64,000 nt of DNA. Source: Candidatus Melainabacteria bacterium (lineage in GTDB: Bacteria; Cyanobacteriota; Vampirovibrionia; Gastranaerophilales; Gastranaerophilaceae). The notes beneath the pieces are model-generated. The model worked only from the letters and a program-made list of their open reading frames with translations, was not told the DNA's origin and made no database searches. The stretch lies in assembly GCA_003258725.1 (NCBI GenBank), contig QHMG01000012.1, positions 4,015 to 68,014 on the forward strand, read 5' to 3'. Below are positions 53,864-62,016 of the stretch, one piece after another (within the stretch, counting starts at the first letter, position 1; the number at the start of each line of letters is the position of its first letter). Position numbers and translations under genes: made by a program.

Positions 53864-53890
53864 AACTCCCAAATTTTTTGGGAGGTTTAA
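53864..53890 (+). terminator. Terminator of the RTX gene
   Basis: CTCCCAAA and TTTGGGAG form an 8-bp stem with a TTT loop directly after the stop codon; the T-tail is short. Confidence 0.65.
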
Positions 53891-53899
53891 AACTTAGGC

Positions 53900-53973
53900 G
53901 TGGAGACTCTGCCGAAAAAACGATTAATAATCGTTTTTGAGAGGTAGAACCCGTAGGGTTCGAATGTCTCCAC
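53900..53973 (+). pseudogene. tRNA-like element or tRNA relic
   Basis: 74 bases closed by an 8-bp stem (GTGGAGAC with GTCTCCAC). Inside are a 10-bp hairpin (AAAAACGATT, AAT, AATCGTTTTT) and a 5-bp hairpin (AACCC, GTA, GGGTT), followed by TTCGAAT as in a T-loop. No proper D-arm or complete T-arm forms, so it is not a normal tRNA. Confidence 0.4.
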
Positions 53974-53975
53974 TA

Positions 53976-54005
53976 AAAAACTCCCAAGATGAACTTGAGA
54001 GTTTT
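53976..54005 (-). terminator. tRNA-Arg terminator
   Basis: On the minus strand, AAAACTC(TC)AAG pairs with CTTG and GAGTTTT, followed by TTTTTTAG, directly downstream of the tRNA. Confidence 0.6.
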
Positions 54006-54011
54006 AAAACT

Positions 54012-54085
<74 letters not shown>

Positions 54086-54168
54086 ATATATTTAGTTTAT
54101 TTTCGTGTTTCCTCGCTAGATAGAGCTTTATTTAACTTACGTTGTCCTTTTACTTTGTAAAAGCTCCA

Positions 54169-54192
54169 ACAGCCAGCTGGGCTACACGCACT
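54169..54192 (-). pseudogene. Partial copy of the tRNA-Arg 5' end
   Basis: Minus-strand GTGCGTGTAGCCCAGCTGGC nearly repeats the first 20 bases of the tRNA-Arg gene 100 bases away; the rest of the tRNA is missing. The gap to 54309 holds nothing else I can identify except the next promoter. Confidence 0.6.
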
Positions 54193-54297
54193 TACATTCA
54201 GTTTTCCTTTTTTCTCTGAAAAAGCGAAACCTAAATTCCGTAAACTCATTCTATCAAAGAAAATCTTTTTTTTCAAGATTTAATTTTAACTTTATTA

Positions 54298-54303
54298 TAT
54301 AAT
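54298..54303 (+). promoter_or_regulatory. -10 box of predicted leaderless chromate transporter operon
   Basis: TATAAT ends 6 nt before the ATG at 54310; no ribosome-binding site. Confidence 0.6.
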
Positions 54304-54309
54304 TTAATC

Positions 54310-54858
54310 ATGAAGGTACGTTTAAAAGATTTATATATTGAATTCTTTTTACTTGGAATTCAGCTTTTAGGCGGTGGTTATGTTATTGTACCGCTTATTC
54401 AACAAAGCATTATTGACAAACGTCATTGGATTACAAACGAAGAACTTGTTAATTTTTATGCAATAAGTCAAAGTATTCCAGGAATCATTGCTGCAAACAT
54501 TTCCGCTTTTGTCGGCTATAAATTACGTGGAAAAAGAGGCGCTGCAACAGCGCTTTTAGGAATTATCACATCACCAATTATTTCAATTTTAATCATTGCA
54601 TTAATCGTTGATTATTTATTGAAAATTTCTTTCATTCAAAGCGTTTTTTGGGGCGTAGGCGTTGCGGTAATTATTCTAGTTTACCTTACAATCAAAGAAA
54701 TGTGGAAAAATAGTTTGACTGACATAATGTCTTGGATAATCTTTTTAGGCTGTTTTTCAGCATCATTCTTTTTTAAATTTTCACCTGTATTAGCAATAAT
54801 AAGTTCTATTATAATAGGCGTTTCATACAAATTAATCTTAAAGAGGTGTGAAAAATGA
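54310..54858 (+). CDS. Chromate transporter, first short-chain subunit
   Basis: A 182-aa CHR-family half-protein with about five helices. LGIQLLGGGYVIVPLIQQSI and FYAISQSIPGIIAANISAFVGY are the family motifs (GGGY..PL and the Q/T-xPGP-like segment). Short-chain CHR proteins act as heterodimers with an adjacent partner and export chromate or related oxyanions in a proton-coupled way. It overlaps the next gene by 4 nt (ATGA). Physiological substrate uncertain. Confidence 0.92.
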   Translation: MKVRLKDLYIEFFLLGIQLLGGGYVIVPLIQQSIIDKRHWITNEELVNFYAISQSIPGIIAANISAFVGYKLRGKRGAATALLGIITSPIISILIIALIVDYLLKISFIQSVFWGVGVAVIILVYLTIKEMWKNSLTDIMSWIIFLGCFSASFFFKFSPVLAIISSIIIGVSYKLILKRCEK

Positions 54859-55394
54859 TGACATTAGTACACCTTATAATAGAATTTTTTAAGATTGGCG
54901 TTTTCTCCGTTGGCGGGGGGTATGCAACCATGCCATTCTTATATCAACTTGTACACACTTACGGTTGGTATTCAACAGAACAATTAACCAACATGATTGC
55001 AATTTCAATGATTACTCCAGGTCCTGTGGGTGCAAATATGGCGACTTTTGCAGGTTTCCAAACCTACGGAATAATTGGTGGTATCGTTGCAACTTTAGCC
55101 TTAATCTTTCCGTCATTCTTGTTTGTTGTTGCAATTTCAAAAGTTTTAAAAACCTTCAAAGATAATTTTTGGGTTAAGGCGGTTTTATATTCACTAAAAC
55201 CTGCGGGTTGTGGACTTTTAGCAGCAGTAGGCGCAGGATTTTTTAAAGATAACGTAACAAGCATGCCGGCACTAATCTTATTCATTTGCTTGTTTGCACT
55301 ATCGTTCAAATTTAAGAAAAACCCGTTATATTATTTCTTTTTCGCCGCAATCGTAGGCGTAGTTTTACAACTTTGCGGAGTTAAATTGGTTTAA
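54855..55394 (+). CDS. Chromate transporter, second short-chain subunit
   Basis: A 179-aa CHR-family partner: FFKIGVFSVGGGYATMPFLY and MIAISMITPGPVGANMATFAG are complete family motifs, with the canonical TPGP that the first subunit lacks. About five helices. Coupled to the preceding subunit by overlap, so the pair should assemble into one carrier. Confidence 0.93.
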   Translation: MMTLVHLIIEFFKIGVFSVGGGYATMPFLYQLVHTYGWYSTEQLTNMIAISMITPGPVGANMATFAGFQTYGIIGGIVATLALIFPSFLFVVAISKVLKTFKDNFWVKAVLYSLKPAGCGLLAAVGAGFFKDNVTSMPALILFICLFALSFKFKKNPLYYFFFAAIVGVVLQLCGVKLV

Positions 55395-55407
55395 AATCTA
55401 CAAACAA

Positions 55408-55444
55408 AACGCAGTCGGGGTTGCTTTGCAACCCCGACTGCGTT
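55408..55444 (-). terminator. Terminator between convergent genes
   Basis: A 17-bp stem (AACGCAGTCGGGGTTGC, loop TTT) with TTTTGTTTG on its minus-strand side, so it best serves the small gene at 55465. Confidence 0.8.
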
Positions 55445-55464
55445 AAATATAATAATTGTAGAAA

Positions 55465-55662
55465 TTAGCCACGTTCTACAACTGTTGCAATTAGTTCGCC
55501 ATAGTTATTCACGTGTCCATCTGTTTCTTTAATTTCATACATTATATCTGGATTTTCTGCTTGAGCTTGTTTTGCAGCTGCTCTTGCATCGTCTAATTCT
55601 TTGAATTCGCCTGCCAAATCTGGTGCAAATGAAGTTTCTGTTTCTACAAATAATTGATACAT
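55465..55662 (-). CDS. Small hypothetical protein
   Basis: A 65-aa acidic protein (MYQLFVETETSFAPDLAG at the start, then an Ala-rich helix and GHVNNYGELIATVVERG). The ATG at 55662 has AGGAGG 5 nt upstream and a TATAAT farther back; the longer start at 55710 lacks these. It looks like a compact beta-alpha-beta fold. Not recognised; divergent from the uracil-DNA glycosylase gene. Confidence 0.7.
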   Translation of the reverse strand: MYQLFVETETSFAPDLAGEFKELDDARAAAKQAQAENPDIMYEIKETDGHVNNYGELIATVVERG

Positions 55663-55720
55663 TTTTGCCTCCTTAGTACATTTTTTAACTATATTATAAT
55701 ACGAAATCAAAATTTTATAC

Positions 55721-55726
55721 TATAAT
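55721..55726 (+). promoter_or_regulatory. -10 box of predicted leaderless glycosylase gene
   Basis: TATAAT ends 6 nt before the ATG at 55733; no ribosome-binding site. Confidence 0.6.
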
Positions 55727-55732
55727 TTTTAT

Positions 55733-56314
55733 ATGTACGAAGAACTTGAACAAATCAGAGAAAAATGTAAAAACTGTCAGAAATGTCCACTTGCAAAAAG
55801 CAGAACAAACACCGTATTTTCTGACGGTGTACCAAATTCAAACCTTGTTTTAATCGGCGAAGCCCCAGGATATTGGGAAGATAAAAAAGGGTTGCCATTT
55901 GTTGGAAAAGCTGGACAGTTATTAGACAAAATATTTGCCTCTGTTGGTTTATCTCGTCAAAAAGATGTTTATATTTGCAACACAATAAAATGTCGTCCAC
56001 CAGAAAATCGTAATCCATTACCAGAAGAAAAGGAGGCTTGCAAAGAGTATTTACAGGCACAATTAGACATTCTAAAGCCTAAAATTATACTTGTTTGTGG
56101 AAATATTGCCCTAAACACAATGTTACCAAATGAACGAGGTATAACTCACGCTCGTGGCAAGTGGTTTGACGGACCTTATGGGTCTAAAATGATGCCAATT
56201 TTTCACCCATCATACTTATTAAGAAATGATAGTCGTGAAAAAGGTTCTCCTAAATGGCTTATGTGGCAAGACATTCAAGAAATCAAACGAGAATATGACA
56301 AGTTATTTGTTTAA
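55733..56314 (+). CDS. Family 4 uracil-DNA glycosylase
   Basis: Removes uracil from DNA in base-excision repair. The [4Fe-4S] ligands are visible as CKNCQKCPLAKSR near the N-terminus plus CNTIKC and a later Cys. Motif A is LIGEAPGYWEDKKGLPFVG and motif B FHPSYLLR. 193 aa, typical of UDG family 4. Its stop overlaps the 3' end of the convergent HELGH gene by 12 nt. Confidence 0.94.
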   Translation: MYEELEQIREKCKNCQKCPLAKSRTNTVFSDGVPNSNLVLIGEAPGYWEDKKGLPFVGKAGQLLDKIFASVGLSRQKDVYICNTIKCRPPENRNPLPEEKEACKEYLQAQLDILKPKIILVCGNIALNTMLPNERGITHARGKWFDGPYGSKMMPIFHPSYLLRNDSREKGSPKWLMWQDIQEIKREYDKLFV

Positions 56315-58054
56315 CTCATGAGACAATTGTGCAATTGTTTTTGGAAAATATTGTTGCAAGTATTGCGAACGTATTGAGAACAAGTCATCATTATTGTATG
56401 TACTCAATAGAGCATTCGATTCAGCGATTGCCTCTTGAATTCCGTCACCAACATCAGAAGTTTTAATGAAATAGTTGATGTGGTCACGTTGTGCACTAGG
56501 AAAGGCTTTATTAAATTGAGCTTTTTCTTTTTCAAAAATTTCATTTATATTTTTGTTATTAAAAATAGATTTTGTAAGAGTTTCTTTTTCTTTAACATCA
56601 ACTTCGCCATAATCTTTGGCATGTCCAAGTTCGTGAAGCATTACAAACAAGTTATCGCCTGTTTTAATTCGCTTATTTACTGCACCATAAGTTGAATGAA
56701 GAATGTCATCAATACCTTCAAGTTGTTTTGTATTCTTGCTTAGGGCAATAAGTTCCTCACCTGGCATTTTCTTCATTACTGTAAGAATTTTTTCTTGGTT
56801 GCCGTTAATATAATTTTCAAAATTGATAGTCGAAGTTTTGCCGTCTTTCATATTTTTAACATTTATGGCTTTATCTTCAACCGTAATTTCATATTTTTGG
56901 TCATTTTTAGAAGAAATGAATTTTTTATCATTAACAACTTCAAAGCTCAAAGAGTTATTTAACAACACTTTGCCATTTTTATCAGTGATTTTGTAATCAG
57001 AAATTCTATTACCTTGAGGATCATCTTCGTATAAATATTCAGTTCTAGTACCGTCAAGAGAAACCATATTCTTTTTAACGGTTGTAATTCCTGTTTTAGG
57101 GTCAACAGAACCTGAAGAAAGAACTTTTTCTGTGCCGTCCGGCATAACGTGTTTGATGTTTAAAACACCTGCTATATCAGATTGAGTTGTATATTCTGTA
57201 CGAACTTTTTTACCATTTTTATCTTTTACAACACGAATTTCATTAATTAAAACGGGTTGAGGCAACTTTTTATTCATTTCTAAAGATACCTTAGAAGTTG
57301 TATTATTTCTGTAATCAACACTTTTTTTAATTTGGTATTGTTTACCGTTTCGAGTAATATTTTGAGTTTCGTCGATTGCAGTTCTGTTCAAGTCTTTGTC
57401 TAACAGTTCAACTTTTTTTCCATTCATAAGTGTTGCAGTAACTGCAAAAGCATCATTGTCATATTCATCGGTATCAAGTTTCAAATCAAGAATATTAGAC
57501 GGACAATTAGCCTTCATTTCATTAACTTTTACAACTGCTTTTTCTGTATTTTTAAGTTTGTCATTTTGAGCTAATTTTATTAAATTATCAATGCCCAAAC
57601 TTGCACCAGAAAGAGATTTAAACTTTTCTAGTTGTTTGCCTGCAAGTGAATTAGAAATATTTTTCAATTCTAATGGGCTAAATTTTGGAGCATCATTTTC
57701 CTTAATTTGAGAAATTTCTGCAATATTTTTTAAGTCATTAGTGTCCTTTTTCAAGAAATCACAAGCAATAGAACTAATAACTTTAGGATTTTGCACTAAA
57801 GTCTTAAACGGTTGCCATTTTTCTGGTGTTTTTGACAATTCGCCTTTAATAAATTCTAATTTTTCGTCGTTAAATTTAGGTTTACCAGTAATGCCTTTTA
57901 AATTGCTTAATTCTGTCATTGCATCATCAAGGTTAAATTTATTGGCAGACTTTTCAAACGTATCTGGTTTTTGCGCAGGCAAAAACTTTTTAGTTTGTGT
58001 TTTTTGAGTGCCAATTTTATTAACAGACGTAAGATTGTTTACTTGCATATCCAT
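56303..58054 (-). CDS. Predicted HELGH zinc metallopeptidase, paralogue 1
   Basis: A 583-aa soluble protein without a signal peptide. The C-terminal 130 residues carry LFVMLHELGHAKDYG (His474, Glu475, His478) and, about 60 residues on, QEAIAESNALL, where Glu541 or Glu545 could be the third zinc ligand. The middle (about 210-400) is a set of KNGKxxR-type beta repeats including DDPQGNRISDYKITDKNGK. A helical region precedes it. Strongly similar over its length to the gene at 62017. The ATG at 58048 is an alternative start. Family name unknown. Confidence 0.72.
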   Translation of the reverse strand: MDMQVNNLTSVNKIGTQKTQTKKFLPAQKPDTFEKSANKFNLDDAMTELSNLKGITGKPKFNDEKLEFIKGELSKTPEKWQPFKTLVQNPKVISSIACDFLKKDTNDLKNIAEISQIKENDAPKFSPLELKNISNSLAGKQLEKFKSLSGASLGIDNLIKLAQNDKLKNTEKAVVKVNEMKANCPSNILDLKLDTDEYDNDAFAVTATLMNGKKVELLDKDLNRTAIDETQNITRNGKQYQIKKSVDYRNNTTSKVSLEMNKKLPQPVLINEIRVVKDKNGKKVRTEYTTQSDIAGVLNIKHVMPDGTEKVLSSGSVDPKTGITTVKKNMVSLDGTRTEYLYEDDPQGNRISDYKITDKNGKVLLNNSLSFEVVNDKKFISSKNDQKYEITVEDKAINVKNMKDGKTSTINFENYINGNQEKILTVMKKMPGEELIALSKNTKQLEGIDDILHSTYGAVNKRIKTGDNLFVMLHELGHAKDYGEVDVKEKETLTKSIFNNKNINEIFEKEKAQFNKAFPSAQRDHINYFIKTSDVGDGIQEAIAESNALLSTYNNDDLFSIRSQYLQQYFPKTIAQLSHELNK

Positions 58055-58147
58055 GTGCGTACCCGAAACCTTTACTTATATATATAAAGTGTTTTTTCAC
58101 TACTAAATTTCATCATGTTGAAAAATAGTTACATGAATTTACAATTA

Positions 58148-60985
58148 TTACTTAACTTTCTTCAATGATGACAAGAAATTTGTAGTTTGCACGTCACCGT
58201 CAACAGTTGTTAAGAACACTTGAGCGTTTTCCTCGCCTGTTTCCAATTTTGGTAACTGAGAAAGTTCTGCTGCATAATAGCTGACTTCTTCTGGTGGAGA
58301 AGTAAACGATGATGCTTTTTTAGCTAATGCATTAAGAGATAAACCTCTTAAAAAGCCTGCAAAACCTTTGTGTCTATTACTAAATTTTGTATAAATTCTT
58401 AAAGATGAATCAAATGTTTCAAGGTCAATGCGTCCGATAATAAATGAACTTAATTGAGGTGAAGAAGATTTAATCATCATACGTTCAATAACATTATTGC
58501 GAATTTTCATTTCACCATTAATCAATTTAAACGAACCTTCTGGAATGTTTACAAGATCAACGATTGTAGAAGGGCTAATCATTACAATTGGATTTCTAAA
58601 CAACGCTGCCATATTCAAAACGTATTGAACAAGCCCTAGTTTTGTAATTGAGCCGTCGTTGATTGCAAATCTAATTGAACCATTTAATTTTGCATTATGG
58701 TCTGTATAAAATTCCAACAATGCCTTTGATTTACCTGAAATTTCGTTTGGTAAATTCAACATAGTTGATGCAATCAAATTAGACTCAACATCTTTTGCAC
58801 CAAGTCTTATGCTATATTTTTCTTTTGCTAAATCGCAGTAAACCTTTAATGTTGAAATACCTTCAGCAAAATCAAATTTGTTCGATTTAATTTCTAAAAC
58901 ACCAGCTTTTGTAAGTGTTAAATTTGCGTGAAGATTTCCGAATTTGATATCTTTATATTCACCTTTTTTAACATTAAATTGACATTTTTCAATTGCAACT
59001 AAGTTAGGCTGAAACTCAATTGGGTCATCATTTTCAGAAACTGTTTTTGTTGTAGTTTTTTCTTCAACTTCAAAATATTTTGTTGAAACATTACTTTTTA
59101 CCGCATTTTTTCGAATTTCAGCCAAACGCTTTGGATCAATTTTTCTATTTGGGTCTCTAGGTGCAAAACTTTGAATTACCCTCTCTACATCTAAATCTTC
59201 AATATTCAAATTGATATTTTTAACAATAATTGGGAATAAAATTTCGTTTTTAATATCTCCGTCAAAAGTATAATTTGTACGGCGAAAACGTCCATTAGCA
59301 GTTAGATGAACTGTGTCCCTATTTGTTGTAAGCGTACCATTTTTGATAGAGAATTTTTGACCAACAATTCTCACACCCTTCATTGCCATATTGCCGTCTA
59401 AATAAGGTTTTTTACCGCCCAAATATTTTAAATTACCGCTAATTGTACCGTTTTTGAACAATCTTTGACTTGCAATAACATTAAAAAATTCACTTGGCAA
59501 TGGTTCTGGAATATCAAATTCCAATTCCTTTATTGCACCTGACATAGCATTCAATTTACCTTTTAATGTAATCATAGGCTTTGTCGGAGCAATATTGCTT
59601 GCTATTGCATCAGCTATGTAGTAATTCAAATGTTTAATTTCGACGTCATTACCCTTTAAAATAAGGTTTATACCTAAAGCTCTATCAAATTTGTTAGGGC
59701 TTATCGACATATTTTCTATTAAAATATCTGAGCCTGCTGGAACTTTTGCGCCACCTGCGACTTCAACTTTTCCAGAAACATCATACAAAACTCTTAAAGC
59801 AAAAGGTGTTTTACCTTTTAAGGTTATATTACAGTTAGCAAGTTTTGAGACATAGTTTGCAAAATTATTTGTTGCATCACCTGTAATAGCAAGTATTGTA
59901 TCTACTTTTTTAGTATAATCATTAACTTTACCTGACATTTCAATTACATTTGCAATGCGGTTATCATAGTATCCTTTAAAATCTTGAACATCAATGTTTT
60001 TAGAATCCATTGTTAATTTACCGCTTGTAACTGAAACTGGCATATTTGCCAATGGAATAAGTTTAAAATCAATTTTGTTAACATCAACTTGACCATTCAA
60101 ACCCTTGTTTGTAAGCCTAAAGTCGAATTTAATGTTGCCTTTCAAATCTTTAAAGCAAGCTAAAACCTCACTACCGTTTGGAATTAAAAGATTTGAATTT
60201 AAGAATTGGTTTATGCTTTTTATATCATAATTGTTTGAATGAATCCTAAAATCAAATTTCTTTTCGTCTGCAATCGAATCAATGTAAACTCTTGAACGAT
60301 TCACAATAAACTCAAAATTATCAACAATTAATTTTTTATCCTTAATATAAACCTTATCAAAATCTTTGAAACCTAAGCGCAATTTGTCGTTTTGATTGTT
60401 AATTTCAACAAAAATTCCAAAATGAATGTGTTTTGGTTCACGTTCTGACGTAATCTCTAAATCTTTTGCTAACAATTTAATAGAAACCTTGTCATTAGCT
60501 TTATACAAAATCATACATTTTTTAACATAAAGCAGAGAGCTTAACCAATCAACTTTAAATTCAGAAGGTTTTTGCTCCTTCTCTTGTTCTTTAAAGGTAA
60601 GCGTTTGAAGTGCATTAATATCAGCAAAAATTTCATCTGAACCCAATTTTCTTAGTATAATTTTCTTCTGAAAAATTTTTGCTAAAGAAAATTCTGTATC
60701 AAAATTTTCAACATCTAAAAGAGTTTCACCATTTTTAATCAAAGAAATTTTATCAGTTTTAAAATTAATTACAGGTGAAAATCTAGTTTTTAATACAGGT
60801 TTTTCAACAACTAAATCTGCTCCAACTTGCTCTTTCACCGCTACAGAAAGATAGTTTAAAAATCTTTCATCAGAAACTAAAGCTGGAATTGCAACAATAT
60901 AGGTAAAGATTAATACTGCAACAATAACAATTGCAACTAACCCAGAAACTACACTTACTTTTGCGTTAAAAGATAACTTGTTCAT
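58148..60985 (-). CDS. AsmA/TamB-like inner-membrane-anchored protein
   Basis: A 945-aa protein with one N-terminal helix (LVAIVIVAVLIFTYIVAIPAL) and a long beta-rich periplasmic part, typical of AsmA-like bridge proteins that carry phospholipids towards the outer membrane. Seen: VISDER-like start of the AsmA domain (SDERFLNYLSVAVKEQVGAD), repeated amphipathic strands, and a C-terminal AsmA-like end (DGSITKLGLVQYVLNMAALF). The ATG at 60985 follows a minus-strand TATAAT by 9 nt; the TTG at 60994 would fall at or before the transcript start. Confidence 0.82.
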   Translation of the reverse strand: MNKLSFNAKVSVVSGLVAIVIVAVLIFTYIVAIPALVSDERFLNYLSVAVKEQVGADLVVEKPVLKTRFSPVINFKTDKISLIKNGETLLDVENFDTEFSLAKIFQKKIILRKLGSDEIFADINALQTLTFKEQEKEQKPSEFKVDWLSSLLYVKKCMILYKANDKVSIKLLAKDLEITSEREPKHIHFGIFVEINNQNDKLRLGFKDFDKVYIKDKKLIVDNFEFIVNRSRVYIDSIADEKKFDFRIHSNNYDIKSINQFLNSNLLIPNGSEVLACFKDLKGNIKFDFRLTNKGLNGQVDVNKIDFKLIPLANMPVSVTSGKLTMDSKNIDVQDFKGYYDNRIANVIEMSGKVNDYTKKVDTILAITGDATNNFANYVSKLANCNITLKGKTPFALRVLYDVSGKVEVAGGAKVPAGSDILIENMSISPNKFDRALGINLILKGNDVEIKHLNYYIADAIASNIAPTKPMITLKGKLNAMSGAIKELEFDIPEPLPSEFFNVIASQRLFKNGTISGNLKYLGGKKPYLDGNMAMKGVRIVGQKFSIKNGTLTTNRDTVHLTANGRFRRTNYTFDGDIKNEILFPIIVKNINLNIEDLDVERVIQSFAPRDPNRKIDPKRLAEIRKNAVKSNVSTKYFEVEEKTTTKTVSENDDPIEFQPNLVAIEKCQFNVKKGEYKDIKFGNLHANLTLTKAGVLEIKSNKFDFAEGISTLKVYCDLAKEKYSIRLGAKDVESNLIASTMLNLPNEISGKSKALLEFYTDHNAKLNGSIRFAINDGSITKLGLVQYVLNMAALFRNPIVMISPSTIVDLVNIPEGSFKLINGEMKIRNNVIERMMIKSSSPQLSSFIIGRIDLETFDSSLRIYTKFSNRHKGFAGFLRGLSLNALAKKASSFTSPPEEVSYYAAELSQLPKLETGEENAQVFLTTVDGDVQTTNFLSSLKKVK

Positions 60986-61013
60986 AATGTTCAAATTATA
61001 GCATATTTCATGA

Positions 61014-61019
61014 TATTAT
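61014..61019 (+). promoter_or_regulatory. -10 box of predicted leaderless WG-repeat gene
   Basis: TATTAT ends 6 nt before the ATG at 61026; no ribosome-binding site. The divergent promoter of the AsmA-like gene lies 14 nt away. Confidence 0.6.
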
Positions 61020-61025
61020 ACTAAT

Positions 61026-61922
61026 ATGAAAAGAATATTGATTATATTTTTAATATTAATTTGCACTCAGTCAATTACCCTATCTGCTGAAAACACTTAT
61101 AAAGTGAGCGATTTGACAGTATATAACCTTAATAACAAATACGGTTTAAAGGATAAATCAGATAAAGTTGTTGTTTACGCAAAATATAAAAAACTTATCC
61201 GACTAGGCGAAAACGCTTGGATTGTCCAAGAAAAAAATAAATTCGGCATAATTGATTGCAACGGAAATTATTTAATTAAACCAAAATATACTCACGTTGA
61301 AAGAATTTTTGGACGATTTGCAAAACTAGGCAATGAAAAGGATTACGGACTTTATAATGACAAAGGTGAAGCAGTTATTCCACCTGAATTCACCTCAATT
61401 GACCCACTTTTTGGCGGAAGATTTTTGACTTGCAAAAATTATAAATATGGCATTTATAACAATAAAGGCGATTTAGTTTTAGACAATGATTTCGACTTTA
61501 TTTATATGCCAAACCCAAAAACTTTGCGTATACAATACAAGGGTAATTGGTACGAAATTGAAAGTATAACTCCAAACGAAGCTATTAAATTGCCTGATAA
61601 TTCAGTTCAATTTAACATGGATAACCAAGATTTCAAAATGACTCAAGTATTCATAAATACAGGCATTGGAACAGGCTATACTGTAGTTACAGCAACAGAT
61701 TACTTGCTAAAAATCTTTGCATCAATCTCTCCAGCTTATGAACAAACTATTGATGATTTGATGCTTTCTCAAGGTGCTGAAACAGTTTCTATATTTGTAA
61801 AATTAGGCTGGATTCCAAAATTTCCATTTGTATATGCAAAAAAATATTGGTCTAATTTGGTTCAACCAAACAAAAGTCCTCTTGCTGAAGTTAGAAACGA
61901 ATTAAAAGGACAAATTAAATAA
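61026..61922 (+). CDS. Exported WG-repeat protein
   Basis: A 298-aa protein with signal peptide (ILIIFLILICTQSITLSA). Residues 40-185 contain about five WG/KWGL-type repeats (NKYGLKDKSDKVVV, NKFGIIDCNGNYLI, KDYGLYNDKGEAVI, YKYGIYNNKGDLVL), a beta-repeat common in exported proteins of unknown role. The C-terminal 100 residues are a separate helical domain (ITATDY-like TVVTATDYLLKIF). Divergent from the AsmA-like gene. Function unknown. Confidence 0.8.
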   Translation: MKRILIIFLILICTQSITLSAENTYKVSDLTVYNLNNKYGLKDKSDKVVVYAKYKKLIRLGENAWIVQEKNKFGIIDCNGNYLIKPKYTHVERIFGRFAKLGNEKDYGLYNDKGEAVIPPEFTSIDPLFGGRFLTCKNYKYGIYNNKGDLVLDNDFDFIYMPNPKTLRIQYKGNWYEIESITPNEAIKLPDNSVQFNMDNQDFKMTQVFINTGIGTGYTVVTATDYLLKIFASISPAYEQTIDDLMLSQGAETVSIFVKLGWIPKFPFVYAKKYWSNLVQPNKSPLAEVRNELKGQIK

Positions 61923-62016
61923 ATTTTTGTAAATATTACACTTATAAATTAGTATTTTTAGGCAATAAAAAATTACTAAATGCGTTTATAAGTAATGTAA
62001 TAGTGAAGGAATTTTT